Assembly: GCA_937899905.1 (NCBI GenBank) | Contig: CALCCF010000002.1 | Location: 1-40,075 of the forward strand | Direction of reading: 5' to 3' | Origin: an uncultured Phycisphaeraceae bacterium | Lineage (GTDB): Bacteria > Planctomycetota > Phycisphaerae > Phycisphaerales > UBA1924 | DNA length: 40,075 nucleotides | The notes under the pieces: model-generated | What the model was told of the DNA's origin: nothing | Seen by the model: only the letters and a program-made list of their open reading frames with translations | The model's database searches: none | Shown: positions 1 through 6,751 of the stretch, in pieces | How the letters are laid out: every line of letters begins with the position of its first letter | How positions within the stretch are numbered: position 1 is the stretch's first letter | Made by a program: the position numbers and the translations under genes

Positions 1-1
1 G

Positions 2-253
2 CGCAAGCCGGCCGAGGCACACGAGATCATCGCCGACGTCGCCATCGGCCCAAATCTGTGTGTGAAGGACAACGTCTTCCAAGCCGCCTTCATCCTCGTC
101 AGCATCGCCATTGCCGCCGGCATCGGCGCGTTCGTCGCACCACAAGAAATCGGTCCCGCTTGGGGCGCCGTCATGGGTGGCATCGTCGGCCTCATCGCCG
201 GCGCACTCCTGAGCGGCGGCTTGCTCATGGTCTACCGCCTGTTCAGGCACTGA
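2..253 (+). CDS. 3' end of a membrane protein gene cut by the window edge
   Basis: The reading frame is open to the left edge, so this is probably the C-terminal 83 residues of a longer gene. A GTG at 62 could be an internal start giving 63 aa, but coding sequence (…EIIADVAIGPN…) continues in frame upstream of it. Two hydrophobic segments are visible: one of about 20 residues beginning at QAAFILVSIA, and a glycine-rich one (GGIVGLIAGALLSGG). The protein ends with a short basic tail (YRLFRH). It is convergent with the terminase gene and stops 6 bp from that gene's stop. I do not recognise the family. A holin-like role would be a guess based only on the neighbouring terminase. Confidence 0.6.
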   Translation, partial: RKPAEAHEIIADVAIGPNLCVKDNVFQAAFILVSIAIAAGIGAFVAPQEIGPAWGAVMGGIVGLIAGALLSGGLLMVYRLFRH

Positions 254-259
254 GCCAAA

Positions 260-1720
260 TCACAAGTAACTCCCTGCTTTCAGTGATCCCGGCCGATCCA
301 GATTCGTCACCAGATACCGCAGCGCATCCACCGCGTGATCCGGCCCGTCCTTGGCCGGCTCCTCGCTCATCGGCCGCTGCATGTCGTAGTGATACCGCTC
401 CAGGCTCTCGATCAGGTGCTCGCACGCCGGCGAGATGAACAGCGTCGGCTCGCCGTCGGCGGGTCGTAGCCGAGCGCGGAGCAAGTCCAGCCCCGCGCGC
501 ACAGTCGTTCGCCGTGCGCGCACGCTCAGCCCGGCCCGCTGGATCTGCTGCGCGTCGCTGAGCCCCGTCTGCGCGTTGCCCTGCCAGCCGGCGGGATCGA
601 TGCCGATCCACTCGGGCTTCGAGTCCTCGTCGCCGAGCCCATCACCCAAAATCGCGTCGATGTGCTCCCCAAGCAAGCACCGGCTCGCCACCCGCTCTCG
701 CACGATGTGCAGCACGCCCTCGGCCGACAGCGCGCCCCACACGATCACCGTCGGCGAGCGATACCCAAAGTCCATGCCCAGCACCCACCGATGCCCCTCC
801 TCGATATCCGGCAACTCGCGCACGTGCACGTCACGATCGAACTCGGGCAGCACCGCATCATCGCTCTTGGGCCGCTCGCAGCGCATCTCGGCGTCCCACG
901 TGCTCAGCGAAACCCGCCCCTTCAGCGACACCGCATCGGCAATGGACAGATGCCCCGAAGGCCTATCAGATTGCTTTGCCGACCCCTGGCACTCCTTGAA
1001 CAGCGGGCAGGTCTCGCAGTCATACCGATCGTCGCAGTGCTCCAAGACATCGACTACGCCCCACTTGTATAACCGGCGCGCCCCATCCTCGCACTGCTCG
1101 ACGACATCACGCATGAGCCCGTGCGCACGGTGCATGGTGCTCAACGCCTCGATCGATCCACGGATCGTGAATTCCTCGCCGTCGTACTCGATGGTCTTGC
1201 TGCGCGTCGTCAGCTGCGCCGCGTCCCACACGGCCGGGTCGAACAGCTCGACTTCGTCGCACCGCAGCTTCTGGATGCGCGTGCCACGGACCGACGCCTG
1301 GCTCTGAGCGAGCAGTTCCAAATGAGAGCCATTGGTAAGCGAGAGCTTCCGATCCGTCACGCGCCCATCGATCAGATCACGAAATGCGGGCATCGAGAAC
1401 AAGTGTCGTAGGTGCGCGTGCATGCGCTGGGCTTGCTCGAGCGAGCCGCCCAGGATGCGCACCTCGATCCCGGGCTTGTACACCATGTCCAGCAGCGTCG
1501 CCACCGCTCCAAGGAAGGTCTTGCCGCCGCCGCGATTGGCCCAGACCACCGCGTCGATCGGGTCGTCCTGCGTATTGCCCAGCACCTCGGGCATGTGGTC
1601 GGCGAAGAACGCGTGCGCGAGGTACCGCCGCGGCATCGCGCTGAGCTGGACCTCCAATGCATCACGGACGCAGTGCGAGAGCTCCTCGACGCTCGCGGGC
1701 CGTTTGGGCGGCGGCGTCAT
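260..1720 (-). CDS. Phage-type terminase large subunit (ATPase plus RNase H-like nuclease)
   Basis: Probable DNA-packaging motor and nuclease, 486 aa. The N-terminal ATPase has a Walker A (RGGGKT, residues 63-68) and a Walker B with catalytic glutamate (LRCDEVEL, D155/E156). The C-terminal nuclease domain has the expected acidic residues: D317 in LGMDFGY, D375 in IGIDPAG, and D461/D465 in GPDHAVDALRYL. Between the two domains sits a four-cysteine cluster (C229, C235, C238, C244), spaced C-x5-C-x2-C-x5-C, which could bind zinc or an iron-sulfur cluster. The ATG at 1720 was chosen because it overlaps the upstream acetyltransferase stop (ATGA). The longer open frame to 1975 is low-complexity Arg/Ala sequence antisense to nothing plausible. 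It is the last gene of a four-gene overlapping operon. No portal or capsid gene is visible. Confidence 0.85.
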   Translation of the reverse strand: MTPPPKRPASVEELSHCVRDALEVQLSAMPRRYLAHAFFADHMPEVLGNTQDDPIDAVVWANRGGGKTFLGAVATLLDMVYKPGIEVRILGGSLEQAQRMHAHLRHLFSMPAFRDLIDGRVTDRKLSLTNGSHLELLAQSQASVRGTRIQKLRCDEVELFDPAVWDAAQLTTRSKTIEYDGEEFTIRGSIEALSTMHRAHGLMRDVVEQCEDGARRLYKWGVVDVLEHCDDRYDCETCPLFKECQGSAKQSDRPSGHLSIADAVSLKGRVSLSTWDAEMRCERPKSDDAVLPEFDRDVHVRELPDIEEGHRWVLGMDFGYRSPTVIVWGALSAEGVLHIVRERVASRCLLGEHIDAILGDGLGDEDSKPEWIGIDPAGWQGNAQTGLSDAQQIQRAGLSVRARRTTVRAGLDLLRARLRPADGEPTLFISPACEHLIESLERYHYDMQRPMSEEPAKDGPDHAVDALRYLVTNLDRPGSLKAGSYL

Positions 1721-2391
1721 GAGGCACCCCGATCGTGCACCAACGCAACCGGCGGATGCGTGAGTGCCGCGAAGGCACGGGCGGCGATGTCGGTGCCCTT
1801 CAGCTTCCGGGCCGAAGCCCAAGTGCGCAAGGCGGGCCCAAGCCCGCTGGGGACGCCGTGCAGCAGATCTCCTGCCGTGAGCGAGTGTGCCTCCAATATG
1901 CGCGCGAGCTTGGCGTCGGCCTTGCTCGGCGGCAGAGTGACGCGCCGCATGCCGGCGCGCTCGAAGAAGGGGCACGCGTGCGCCATCGCGGCGAGAGCCT
2001 CGGTGCGCGGTGTGGGAGGATCATCCAGGTATGCGCGCACGAGTTGGACGGCGATGCCGAGGCCGCGATACCGCGGGTCGACGATCACACGCGAGATGAC
2101 GCGGACCTCGCTGTTCAGGCGACGAGCGTTGGCGCGCTTGTCGGGCGAGTCGTACTCCCCGGGCCACGCAATCGCGCGCCATCGCCCGTTGAGCGTCGGC
2201 ATCGACGCGACGAGGACGGCGATGGTCACGCCATCATCAATGGCGCGCAGGATGCGTGAAACCGGGCCGGGCCTTCCGGCGGCGTAATGGAAACGTGCGA
2301 GCGGCTTGAGGTCGTCGAGCGTTCCAGGCTTGATCGTGGGTTCTAGTGCGGGTGTCAGTTCGGTGAATCGGCGTAGCAGGGTGTCGGCCAC
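1717..2391 (-). CDS. GNAT-type N-acetyltransferase, like the C-terminal half of COG2401
   Basis: Predicted acetyl-CoA-dependent acyltransferase, 224 aa. Motif A is clear at about 98-116 (ISRVIVDPRYRGLGIAVQL), with the R-x-x-G-x-G/A pyrophosphate loop at R107-A114. A following stretch, AMAHACPFFERAGMRRV (135-151), matches the second half of COG2401 proteins (an ABC-type ATPase fused to a predicted acetyltransferase) as I remember them. Here that half is a separate gene starting with GTG at 2391, overlapping the ATPase gene by 37 bp, and its own stop overlaps the terminase start by 4 bp. Translation of the three is therefore probably coupled. The substrate is unknown. The C-terminal 60 residues are not assigned. 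Confidence 0.75.
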   Translation of the reverse strand: MADTLLRRFTELTPALEPTIKPGTLDDLKPLARFHYAAGRPGPVSRILRAIDDGVTIAVLVASMPTLNGRWRAIAWPGEYDSPDKRANARRLNSEVRVISRVIVDPRYRGLGIAVQLVRAYLDDPPTPRTEALAAMAHACPFFERAGMRRVTLPPSKADAKLARILEAHSLTAGDLLHGVPSGLGPALRTWASARKLKGTDIAARAFAALTHPPVALVHDRGAS

Positions 2392-3059
2392 GGAGCGGCT
2401 CCGCGGGGGGCGCGGGCGAGGATGGTGGGCGGCGATGGGCGATCGCCGGGTAGGGGCATCGCGACCAAGAGGTCCGGTCGCAGGGCTTCGAGCGTGTCGT
2501 CCTGGGCGGCGGCGACAACGAGAGAGACGTCATTGGTTCGGCACCACTTGGCAAGGGCGCTCGCAAGCGATCGCGCGGCGACGCGGTCGAGCACGGCGGC
2601 GAACTCATCGATGATGAGCACGCAGCCGGGCGTGCAGCGGTCCATGGCCGCCGCGATAGTCAGACGTGCGCGCTGGCCGGTGCTGAGTGCGCCGGCTGCG
2701 CGCGGGAGCAGCGATGCTTCAGCGAGGCCGGCGGCGCCGAGCAAGCGCAGTGCAGAGGGCAGGTCTTCGCCGATCTGATCGATCGCGGCGCGTCGCCGTG
2801 ATAGATGGGCCGGCGGGTGAACGACGATGCGATCGAGTCGTGCGAGCCTTCGGCGGAGCATGCGTAGCGCGGTGGACTTGCCGCAACCGCTGGGGCCGGT
2901 GAGCAGGCCGACGCCACCCGGTTCGAGCGTCGCGAGGGCCCGTGCGGCATCGCGGGCGGCGCGCAGTGCGGTCCGTCGCGCCGGATCCGCGTCGCCGGCG
3001 GGCAGCGCAAAGAGGGCTCGGGCGTGGGACACGCGATCGGTGGCGGCGCGCTCGTTCAC
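2355..3059 (-). CDS. ABC-type ATPase, like the N-terminal half of COG2401
   Basis: Soluble ABC-fold ATPase of 234 aa with no membrane partner nearby. It shows Walker A GPSGCGKST (55-63), signature LSTGQ (125-129) and Walker B VLIIDE (147-152). The run IDEFAAVLDR followed by EALRPDLLV resembles the pattern I recall for COG2401 (IDEF-x-A-x-LDR). The usual H-loop histidine is replaced: VVAAAQDD has Gln186 at that place. The start is GTG at 3059, whose first base pairs overlap the upstream gene's TGA (GTGA). It overlaps the acetyltransferase gene downstream by 37 bp. It is unlikely to be a transporter subunit; a DNA- or nucleoprotein-related role is an inference from the adjacent terminase. Confidence 0.8.
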   Translation of the reverse strand: MNERAATDRVSHARALFALPAGDADPARRTALRAARDAARALATLEPGGVGLLTGPSGCGKSTALRMLRRRLARLDRIVVHPPAHLSRRRAAIDQIGEDLPSALRLLGAAGLAEASLLPRAAGALSTGQRARLTIAAAMDRCTPGCVLIIDEFAAVLDRVAARSLASALAKWCRTNDVSLVVAAAQDDTLEALRPDLLVAMPLPGDRPSPPTILARAPRGAAPWPTPCYADSPN

Positions 3060-3505
3060 ACCGCGGCCTCCGCATGGAGGCGCTTCCTGGCCATGACGCC
3101 CGCGGTGTTGGCCATGGCCTTGAAGGCGTCGCGGTGCTTGCGGACGTTGTGATAGCTGATGCCCAGCCGCTGGGCGATCTGCCGCATGGGTATGCCCTCG
3201 ATCGCCGAGAGCCGGGCGACCTGGCGCAGCTGGCGTGGCAGTTCGGGCTCCAGGCGGACGGCGGCGTCGAACGAGGGGTCGCAGACGCGGCGGACGAGGG
3301 CCTTCACCCGGCGGCGGAGCTGGCGCTCGGGCGTGCCGAGCATGGCGGCGGCCTCACGGACGGCCATGCCGCGGCCATAGACGGCCAGCAGGAGCTGTCG
3401 CTCGTCGGGGGGCAGGTGGTCGGCGGCGTCGACGATCCGGGTCACGAGGGCCCGGCGTCGCTTGCGTCGCATGTCGAGGGCGGTGTCGTCCAGTCTGGTC
3501 TGCAT
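3056..3505 (-). CDS. Double helix-turn-helix DNA-binding protein (sigma region 4-like)
   Basis: A 149-aa basic protein with two HTH-like segments. The first is around residues 40-75 (GMAVREAAAMLGTPERQLRRR) and the second around 100-130 (IPMRQIAQRLGISYHNVRKH), both similar to sigma-70 region 4 or LuxR-type HTHs. The start is set at the ATG at 3505 because GGAGG lies about 6 bases upstream; the open frame further upstream to 3733 runs through the AT-rich promoter region. It heads the operon with the ATPase, acetyltransferase and terminase, and overlaps the next gene by 4 bp. Position and size would fit a terminase small subunit that recognises DNA. An operon activator is equally possible. I cannot decide between them from sequence. 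Confidence 0.75.
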   Translation of the reverse strand: MQTRLDDTALDMRRKRRRALVTRIVDAADHLPPDERQLLLAVYGRGMAVREAAAMLGTPERQLRRRVKALVRRVCDPSFDAAVRLEPELPRQLRQVARLSAIEGIPMRQIAQRLGISYHNVRKHRDAFKAMANTAGVMARKRLHAEAAV

Positions 3506-3558
3506 GGGTGTCCTCCGCTGGCGGGAAAGGTTTACAAAACAAATCAACCAACGGATAC

Positions 3559-3601
3559 ATTGTCGACTAGATTGAAAACAATTGCAAGGGTATTGTATGG
3601 T
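3559..3601. promoter_or_regulatory. Candidate operator/promoter region between repressor and terminase operon
   Basis: This AT-rich island lies between the divergent double-HTH gene and the S24 repressor. It holds three copies of one pentamer: ATTGT at 3559-3563, its inverse ACAAT at 3578-3582, and ATTGT at 3592-3596. The last two form an inverted repeat with a 9-bp spacer, extended by A-x-ACAAT / ATTGT-x-T. On the plus strand TTGAAA (3572-3577) and TATGGT (3596-3601), 18 bp apart, form a weak -35/-10 pair that the repeats would cover. On the minus strand TTGCAA and GACAAT, 17 bp apart, form another weak pair. It is the obvious place for repressor control of both directions; binding is inferred only. 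Confidence 0.4.
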
Positions 3602-3699
3602 ATCGCCACGAGATGGCGCGCCAGCGAGGACATGGAGCCTAAATTCCATCTTGGCGCTCTTAAACGGCACCCTGTTCGAGGGATACGAAGGACGAGGCC

Positions 3700-4563
3700 A
3701 TGTCCGAGGCAGCCAAGGGTACTGATCGGTCACGCGTGGCTTTTGGTACCACGTTGCGAGACCGTCGACTGCGGCTCGGATTGAGTTTGCGCGAGACGGC
3801 AGAACGTGCGCAATGCACCAAGGGATACCTCTCGCTTCTGGAGCGCGGGAAGCGCGGCGTGCCGACGGGCGAGATGCTCGCCCGGCTTGAGGCTGCGCTC
3901 GATATGCAACCCGGCGGGCTCTCTGAAGTCGTAGAACTCGAGGCGACGCCCAAGCGTGTGCGCGACGAGTTGGCCGAGCGGCGCGAGCAGGCCGAGGCGG
4001 CGCGGCAGCTCGCGGCGCTGCTGCGTGGGGCCGGTCCCGGCGGGCTCGATCGAGCGTTTGAGTCGGGCGCCTTGCAGAAGCTTGTGCAGCGCATCGCGCC
4101 GACGGATGGCGACGGTGCCGGATTGGGCGAGCCGGTGGGGGCGTTGCTGCCGCGCGCGGTGCCGCTCATCAACCTCGTGCCGGCGGGCCGGGCCGCGGAG
4201 TTCACCGATCTCGGATACCCGGCTCGCGTAGCGGATAGCTACGTGGCCGCGCCCGACCTGGCCGACCCCGACGCGTTCGCGGCGCGCGTGACGGGCGACA
4301 GCATGGAGCCGGAGTATCGCGAGGGCGACGTGGTGATCTTCAGCCCGGCGCGAGATGTTCAGAGCGGCATGGACTGCTTCGCGCGGCTCGAGCCCGATAG
4401 CGAGCTGACGTTCAAGCGGGTGTACCTGGAGCGCGGGTCGGATGGGGGGGAGGTCATCCGGCTGCAACCGCTGAATCCGAAGTACCCGGCGCGCATCGAG
4501 CCGCGGGAGTTGGTGGCGGGGCTGTATCCGGCGGTGAGCGTGACGCGACGGGTGGGTGCGTAG
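3700..4563 (+). CDS. XRE-family repressor with S24 (LexA/CI-like) self-cleavage domain
   Basis: Phage-repressor-like regulator, 287 aa. An N-terminal HTH_3 domain (about 15-72, RRLRLGLSLRETAERAQCTK) is followed by a charged linker and a C-terminal S24 peptidase fold. The catalytic dyad is visible as Ser201 in TGDSMEPEY and Lys239 in LTFKRVYL. An Ala162-Gly163 pair in LVPAGRAAEF sits where LexA/CI proteins are cut. Established knowledge: such proteins self-cleave when bound to activated RecA, lifting repression after DNA damage. It is divergent from the terminase operon with a 194-bp gap containing repeated ATTGT elements, so control of that operon and of itself is the simplest reading. A chromosomal stress regulator is the alternative. 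Confidence 0.85.
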   Translation: MSEAAKGTDRSRVAFGTTLRDRRLRLGLSLRETAERAQCTKGYLSLLERGKRGVPTGEMLARLEAALDMQPGGLSEVVELEATPKRVRDELAERREQAEAARQLAALLRGAGPGGLDRAFESGALQKLVQRIAPTDGDGAGLGEPVGALLPRAVPLINLVPAGRAAEFTDLGYPARVADSYVAAPDLADPDAFAARVTGDSMEPEYREGDVVIFSPARDVQSGMDCFARLEPDSELTFKRVYLERGSDGGEVIRLQPLNPKYPARIEPRELVAGLYPAVSVTRRVGA

Positions 4564-4569
4564 CTGGGC

Positions 4570-5010
4570 TTAGGTGCTGGGCTTGTCGAGCCTCCACGCG
4601 GCGCTGCACTCGGGGCACACCGTGCAGCCATCGGCTTCGGGGGAGAGGTTGGTCAGTTCGTAGTTGCAGACGCGACAGCGGGTCGGATTACTCGATTGCT
4701 TGTAGGACCAGGGCTTCAAGACCTTCTCGAGTGCGACGATGAATGCGATGGCCAGAGTGGGCATGACAAAGCAAGGGAGGATGCCTTGGAGGGCCGCCTT
4801 GAGGTTGCCAGGCATCACTACCGTGGCCATCATGAGTAAAGTCGCCGCCAGAAAACCGAGGTGGCAGACCCGCCAGACAAGCGGCGTGCGTCCGTAGCTC
4901 GGATCCCACGGCATTGGCATGATCGCGCGACGGCGAGCGTGGGTCACCCGGTGGACGGTGCTGCGATCGTCGGCCACGCTCTTTGGGTTTTGCACCTTCA
5001 CCGACGGCAC
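4570..5010 (-). CDS. Zinc-ribbon membrane protein (copy A of a tandem pair)
   Basis: Small membrane protein of 146 aa with two hydrophobic segments in the middle (HLGFLAATLLMMATVVM; LPCFVMPTLAIAFIVAL) and a C-terminal zinc ribbon: CRVC, then CTVCPEC about 16 residues later. I chose the GTG at 5010 because it gives exactly the same length as the neighbouring copy at 5407-5847 and aligns its N-terminus (…SVADDR… with …TIKDDR…). An open frame continues to 5046. The last 90 bp are almost identical to those of the neighbouring copy, so the duplication is recent or being homogenised. Function unknown. It is convergent with the S24 repressor, 6 bp away. Confidence 0.6.
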   Translation of the reverse strand: MPSVKVQNPKSVADDRSTVHRVTHARRRAIMPMPWDPSYGRTPLVWRVCHLGFLAATLLMMATVVMPGNLKAALQGILPCFVMPTLAIAFIVALEKVLKPWSYKQSSNPTRCRVCNYELTNLSPEADGCTVCPECSAAWRLDKPST

Positions 5011-5165
5011 TGTATCAGCGCATGCAAAGGCCCAGGCTAGGGGCACCGGGCTCTTCAGAAGGAGCCGCCTCCTCGAGAAGATTGGGATTTGGGGGTGGCC
5101 GCTGGTTATGGACTGCTGCCGCCCGCGCGGGATTTATCGAGCGTCGTGAGGGGCGTCTTCCAGTC

Positions 5166-5345
5166 CTAGTTGCGGAAATCGGCGAATTCTTCCATAGGGC
5201 CGTCGGCGATCCTGCCCCGATGAGGCCGAGGTCGTGGATGACGCAGGCGATGGTGGAGCCGTTGGCGGAGTTGAACTCGCCGAGAACGCCCAGCAGCGAG
5301 AGCTGGTGCTCGTTGTCGAGGCCGGTGAGCGACTTGGCAAGCGAT
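5166..5345 (-). pseudogene. Decayed fragment of an iron-type ABC transporter ATPase gene
   Basis: Reading the minus strand gives LTGLDNEHQLSLLGVLGEF and then NGSTIACVIHDLGL, which matches the D-loop to H-loop section of the intact ATPase at 5894-6751 (LTGLDIEHQLGLLDLLSDL…VVCVIHDLGL). After a deletion of about a dozen codons and a frame change, GRIADGP follows (intact gene: GRIAADGP), with a stop at 5166. Walker A, signature and Walker B are missing or unrecognisable. With the zinc-ribbon gene on its downstream side it repeats the order ATPase then zinc-ribbon gene, so it is the remains of a tandem duplication. The rest of the 5011-5406 gap holds nothing else I can identify. Confidence 0.8.
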
Positions 5346-5406
5346 GAAGTGTTGGTGGGTCAAGTTGTTAACGCATTGAGACCCATCCGTGAGTCGCGGT
5401 GGTGTC

Positions 5407-5847
5407 CTAGAGCCTCCACGCGGCGCTGCACTCGGGGCACACGGTGCAGCCATCGGCTTCGGGGGAAAGGTTGGCGAGGTCGTAGTCGCAGGCGCGGCAG
5501 CGCCCGGTTGCCAGCTTGTGGTTCTTGAGCCAGGGTCGGAACTGACGGACGTGCAGGTAGATATAGATCACAATCCACGGGAACATGTAGTACGGATACG
5601 CATCTGCCAACATTCGCGCGATGTCCTTGTACGGTCCTGATGGAAGCAAGATCGCGCCGCCGAAGACCAGGAGTGCGAAGGGCAGAAGCACGAAATATCC
5701 AAAGCTCTGAAAGCGCCGCCATGTTGGCGGTGTCATTGGATAAATGTCATGCCACGGCCCCGGGTATGAGCCGCGGTAGACCCAGCGCGTCATTGGGTGT
5801 GTTCGGCCGCGGTCGTCCTTGATGGTGCGCTCGGGCACGCGGGGCAT
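5407..5847 (-). CDS. Zinc-ribbon membrane protein (copy B of a tandem pair)
   Basis: 146-aa protein with two hydrophobic segments (YFVLLPFALLVFGGAILL and MFPWIVIYIYLHV) and a C-terminal four-cysteine ribbon: CRAC and CTVCPEC, ending AAWRL. It is the paralog of 4570-5010, with near-identical 3' DNA and a diverged N-terminal half. It lies 46 bp downstream of the ABC transporter ATPase on the same strand, so it may be co-transcribed with the importer genes. The CxxC pairs suggest zinc binding on one side of the membrane; function is unknown. At least four other proteins in this window share the ribbon. Confidence 0.75.
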   Translation of the reverse strand: MPRVPERTIKDDRGRTHPMTRWVYRGSYPGPWHDIYPMTPPTWRRFQSFGYFVLLPFALLVFGGAILLPSGPYKDIARMLADAYPYYMFPWIVIYIYLHVRQFRPWLKNHKLATGRCRACDYDLANLSPEADGCTVCPECSAAWRL

Positions 5848-5893
5848 GGCGAACGGTACACCCCCGCCTCATGCGAGCGGTGGCAGTGCGGCG

Positions 5894-6751
5894 CTACCTC
5901 GGGATCGGCTGGCGATCGAGGCTGGGTGTGACGACCTCGGGCTTTGTGTCTCGCTCGCCGCACGAATGGCTTCGGCAAACCACGACCGGATGTCCCGGTA
6001 GATCGAAGCAGGCGCAGCCTTCGACGCCGAAGACGGTGCGGAGTGTCTTGGCATCAAGGACCCGATCGCCCGGTCCGTCGGCGGCGATCCGGCCCTCGTG
6101 GACCGCGACGATGCGCGGGAAGTGGCGCAGGGCGAGGCCGAGGTCGTGGATGACGCAGACGACGGTGGTGCCCGTGGCGGTGTTGAGATCACTGAGCAGG
6201 TCGAGTAGGCCAAGCTGGTGCTCGATGTCCAGGCCGGTGAGCGGCTCGTCGAGCAGGAGGATGTCGGGCTGCTGCGCGAGGGTGGTTGCGAGGCGGACGC
6301 GCTGGCGTTCGCCGCCCGAGAGCGCCTCCATGCGGCGCTCGGCGAGGTGGGCCACGCCGCAGCGGTCCATGGCGGCGTTAATGGCGGCGTTGTGGGTGGC
6401 TTGGTCGACGCTGCGGAAGAGCGTTGCCAGCGGACTTGTGTGGGCGTGGCGTCCCATGGCGACGTGCTCGCGCACGGTCGTAAGTTGGGGGAGGTCGGCG
6501 GTCTGTGCGAGCAAGCCTCTTCGGCGCGCGAGCGAGCGCTTTGCGAAGCGATGCAACGGCTTGGCGTCGAGAGTGGTGCCTCCGGCGGCCGGCCTGAGCA
6601 GGCCCGCGAGGGCGCGCAGCAGCGTGGACTTGCCCGAGCCGTTGGGGCCGACGATCGCGACCATCTCGCCGGGCGTGATGCTCAGGTCGACGCCGTTGAG
6701 TACCCGGTTCGAGCCGAGATCAACCACGAGTTCGTGGGCGGCGAGGGTCAT
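5894..6751 (-). CDS. ABC importer ATPase, iron-siderophore/heme/B12 type
   Basis: Nucleotide-binding subunit that drives uptake of an iron complex, heme or cobalamin; 285 aa. Motifs are complete: Walker A GPNGSGKST (35-43), signature LSGGERQ (144-150), Walker B ILLLDEP (164-170), D-loop GLD and H-loop His202. The start is ATG at 6751, which overlaps the permease stop (ATGA). A GTG at 6760 is an alternative. The gene is third in a binding protein-permease-ATPase operon read right to left. Two cysteines near the C-terminus (GCACFD) and a final tail of 25 residues beyond the usual family end are a little unusual. The exact substrate cannot be read from sequence; the operator-like palindrome upstream favours a metal-regulated one. 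Confidence 0.9.
   Translation of the reverse strand: MTLAAHELVVDLGSNRVLNGVDLSITPGEMVAIVGPNGSGKSTLLRALAGLLRPAAGGTTLDAKPLHRFAKRSLARRRGLLAQTADLPQLTTVREHVAMGRHAHTSPLATLFRSVDQATHNAAINAAMDRCGVAHLAERRMEALSGGERQRVRLATTLAQQPDILLLDEPLTGLDIEHQLGLLDLLSDLNTATGTTVVCVIHDLGLALRHFPRIVAVHEGRIAADGPGDRVLDAKTLRTVFGVEGCACFDLPGHPVVVCRSHSCGERDTKPEVVTPSLDRQPIPR

Noticed and set aside
1721-1975. N-terminal extension of the terminase
   Set aside because: It overlaps the acetyltransferase in another frame and is Arg/Ala low-complexity; the ATGA overlap at 1717-1720 is a better start.
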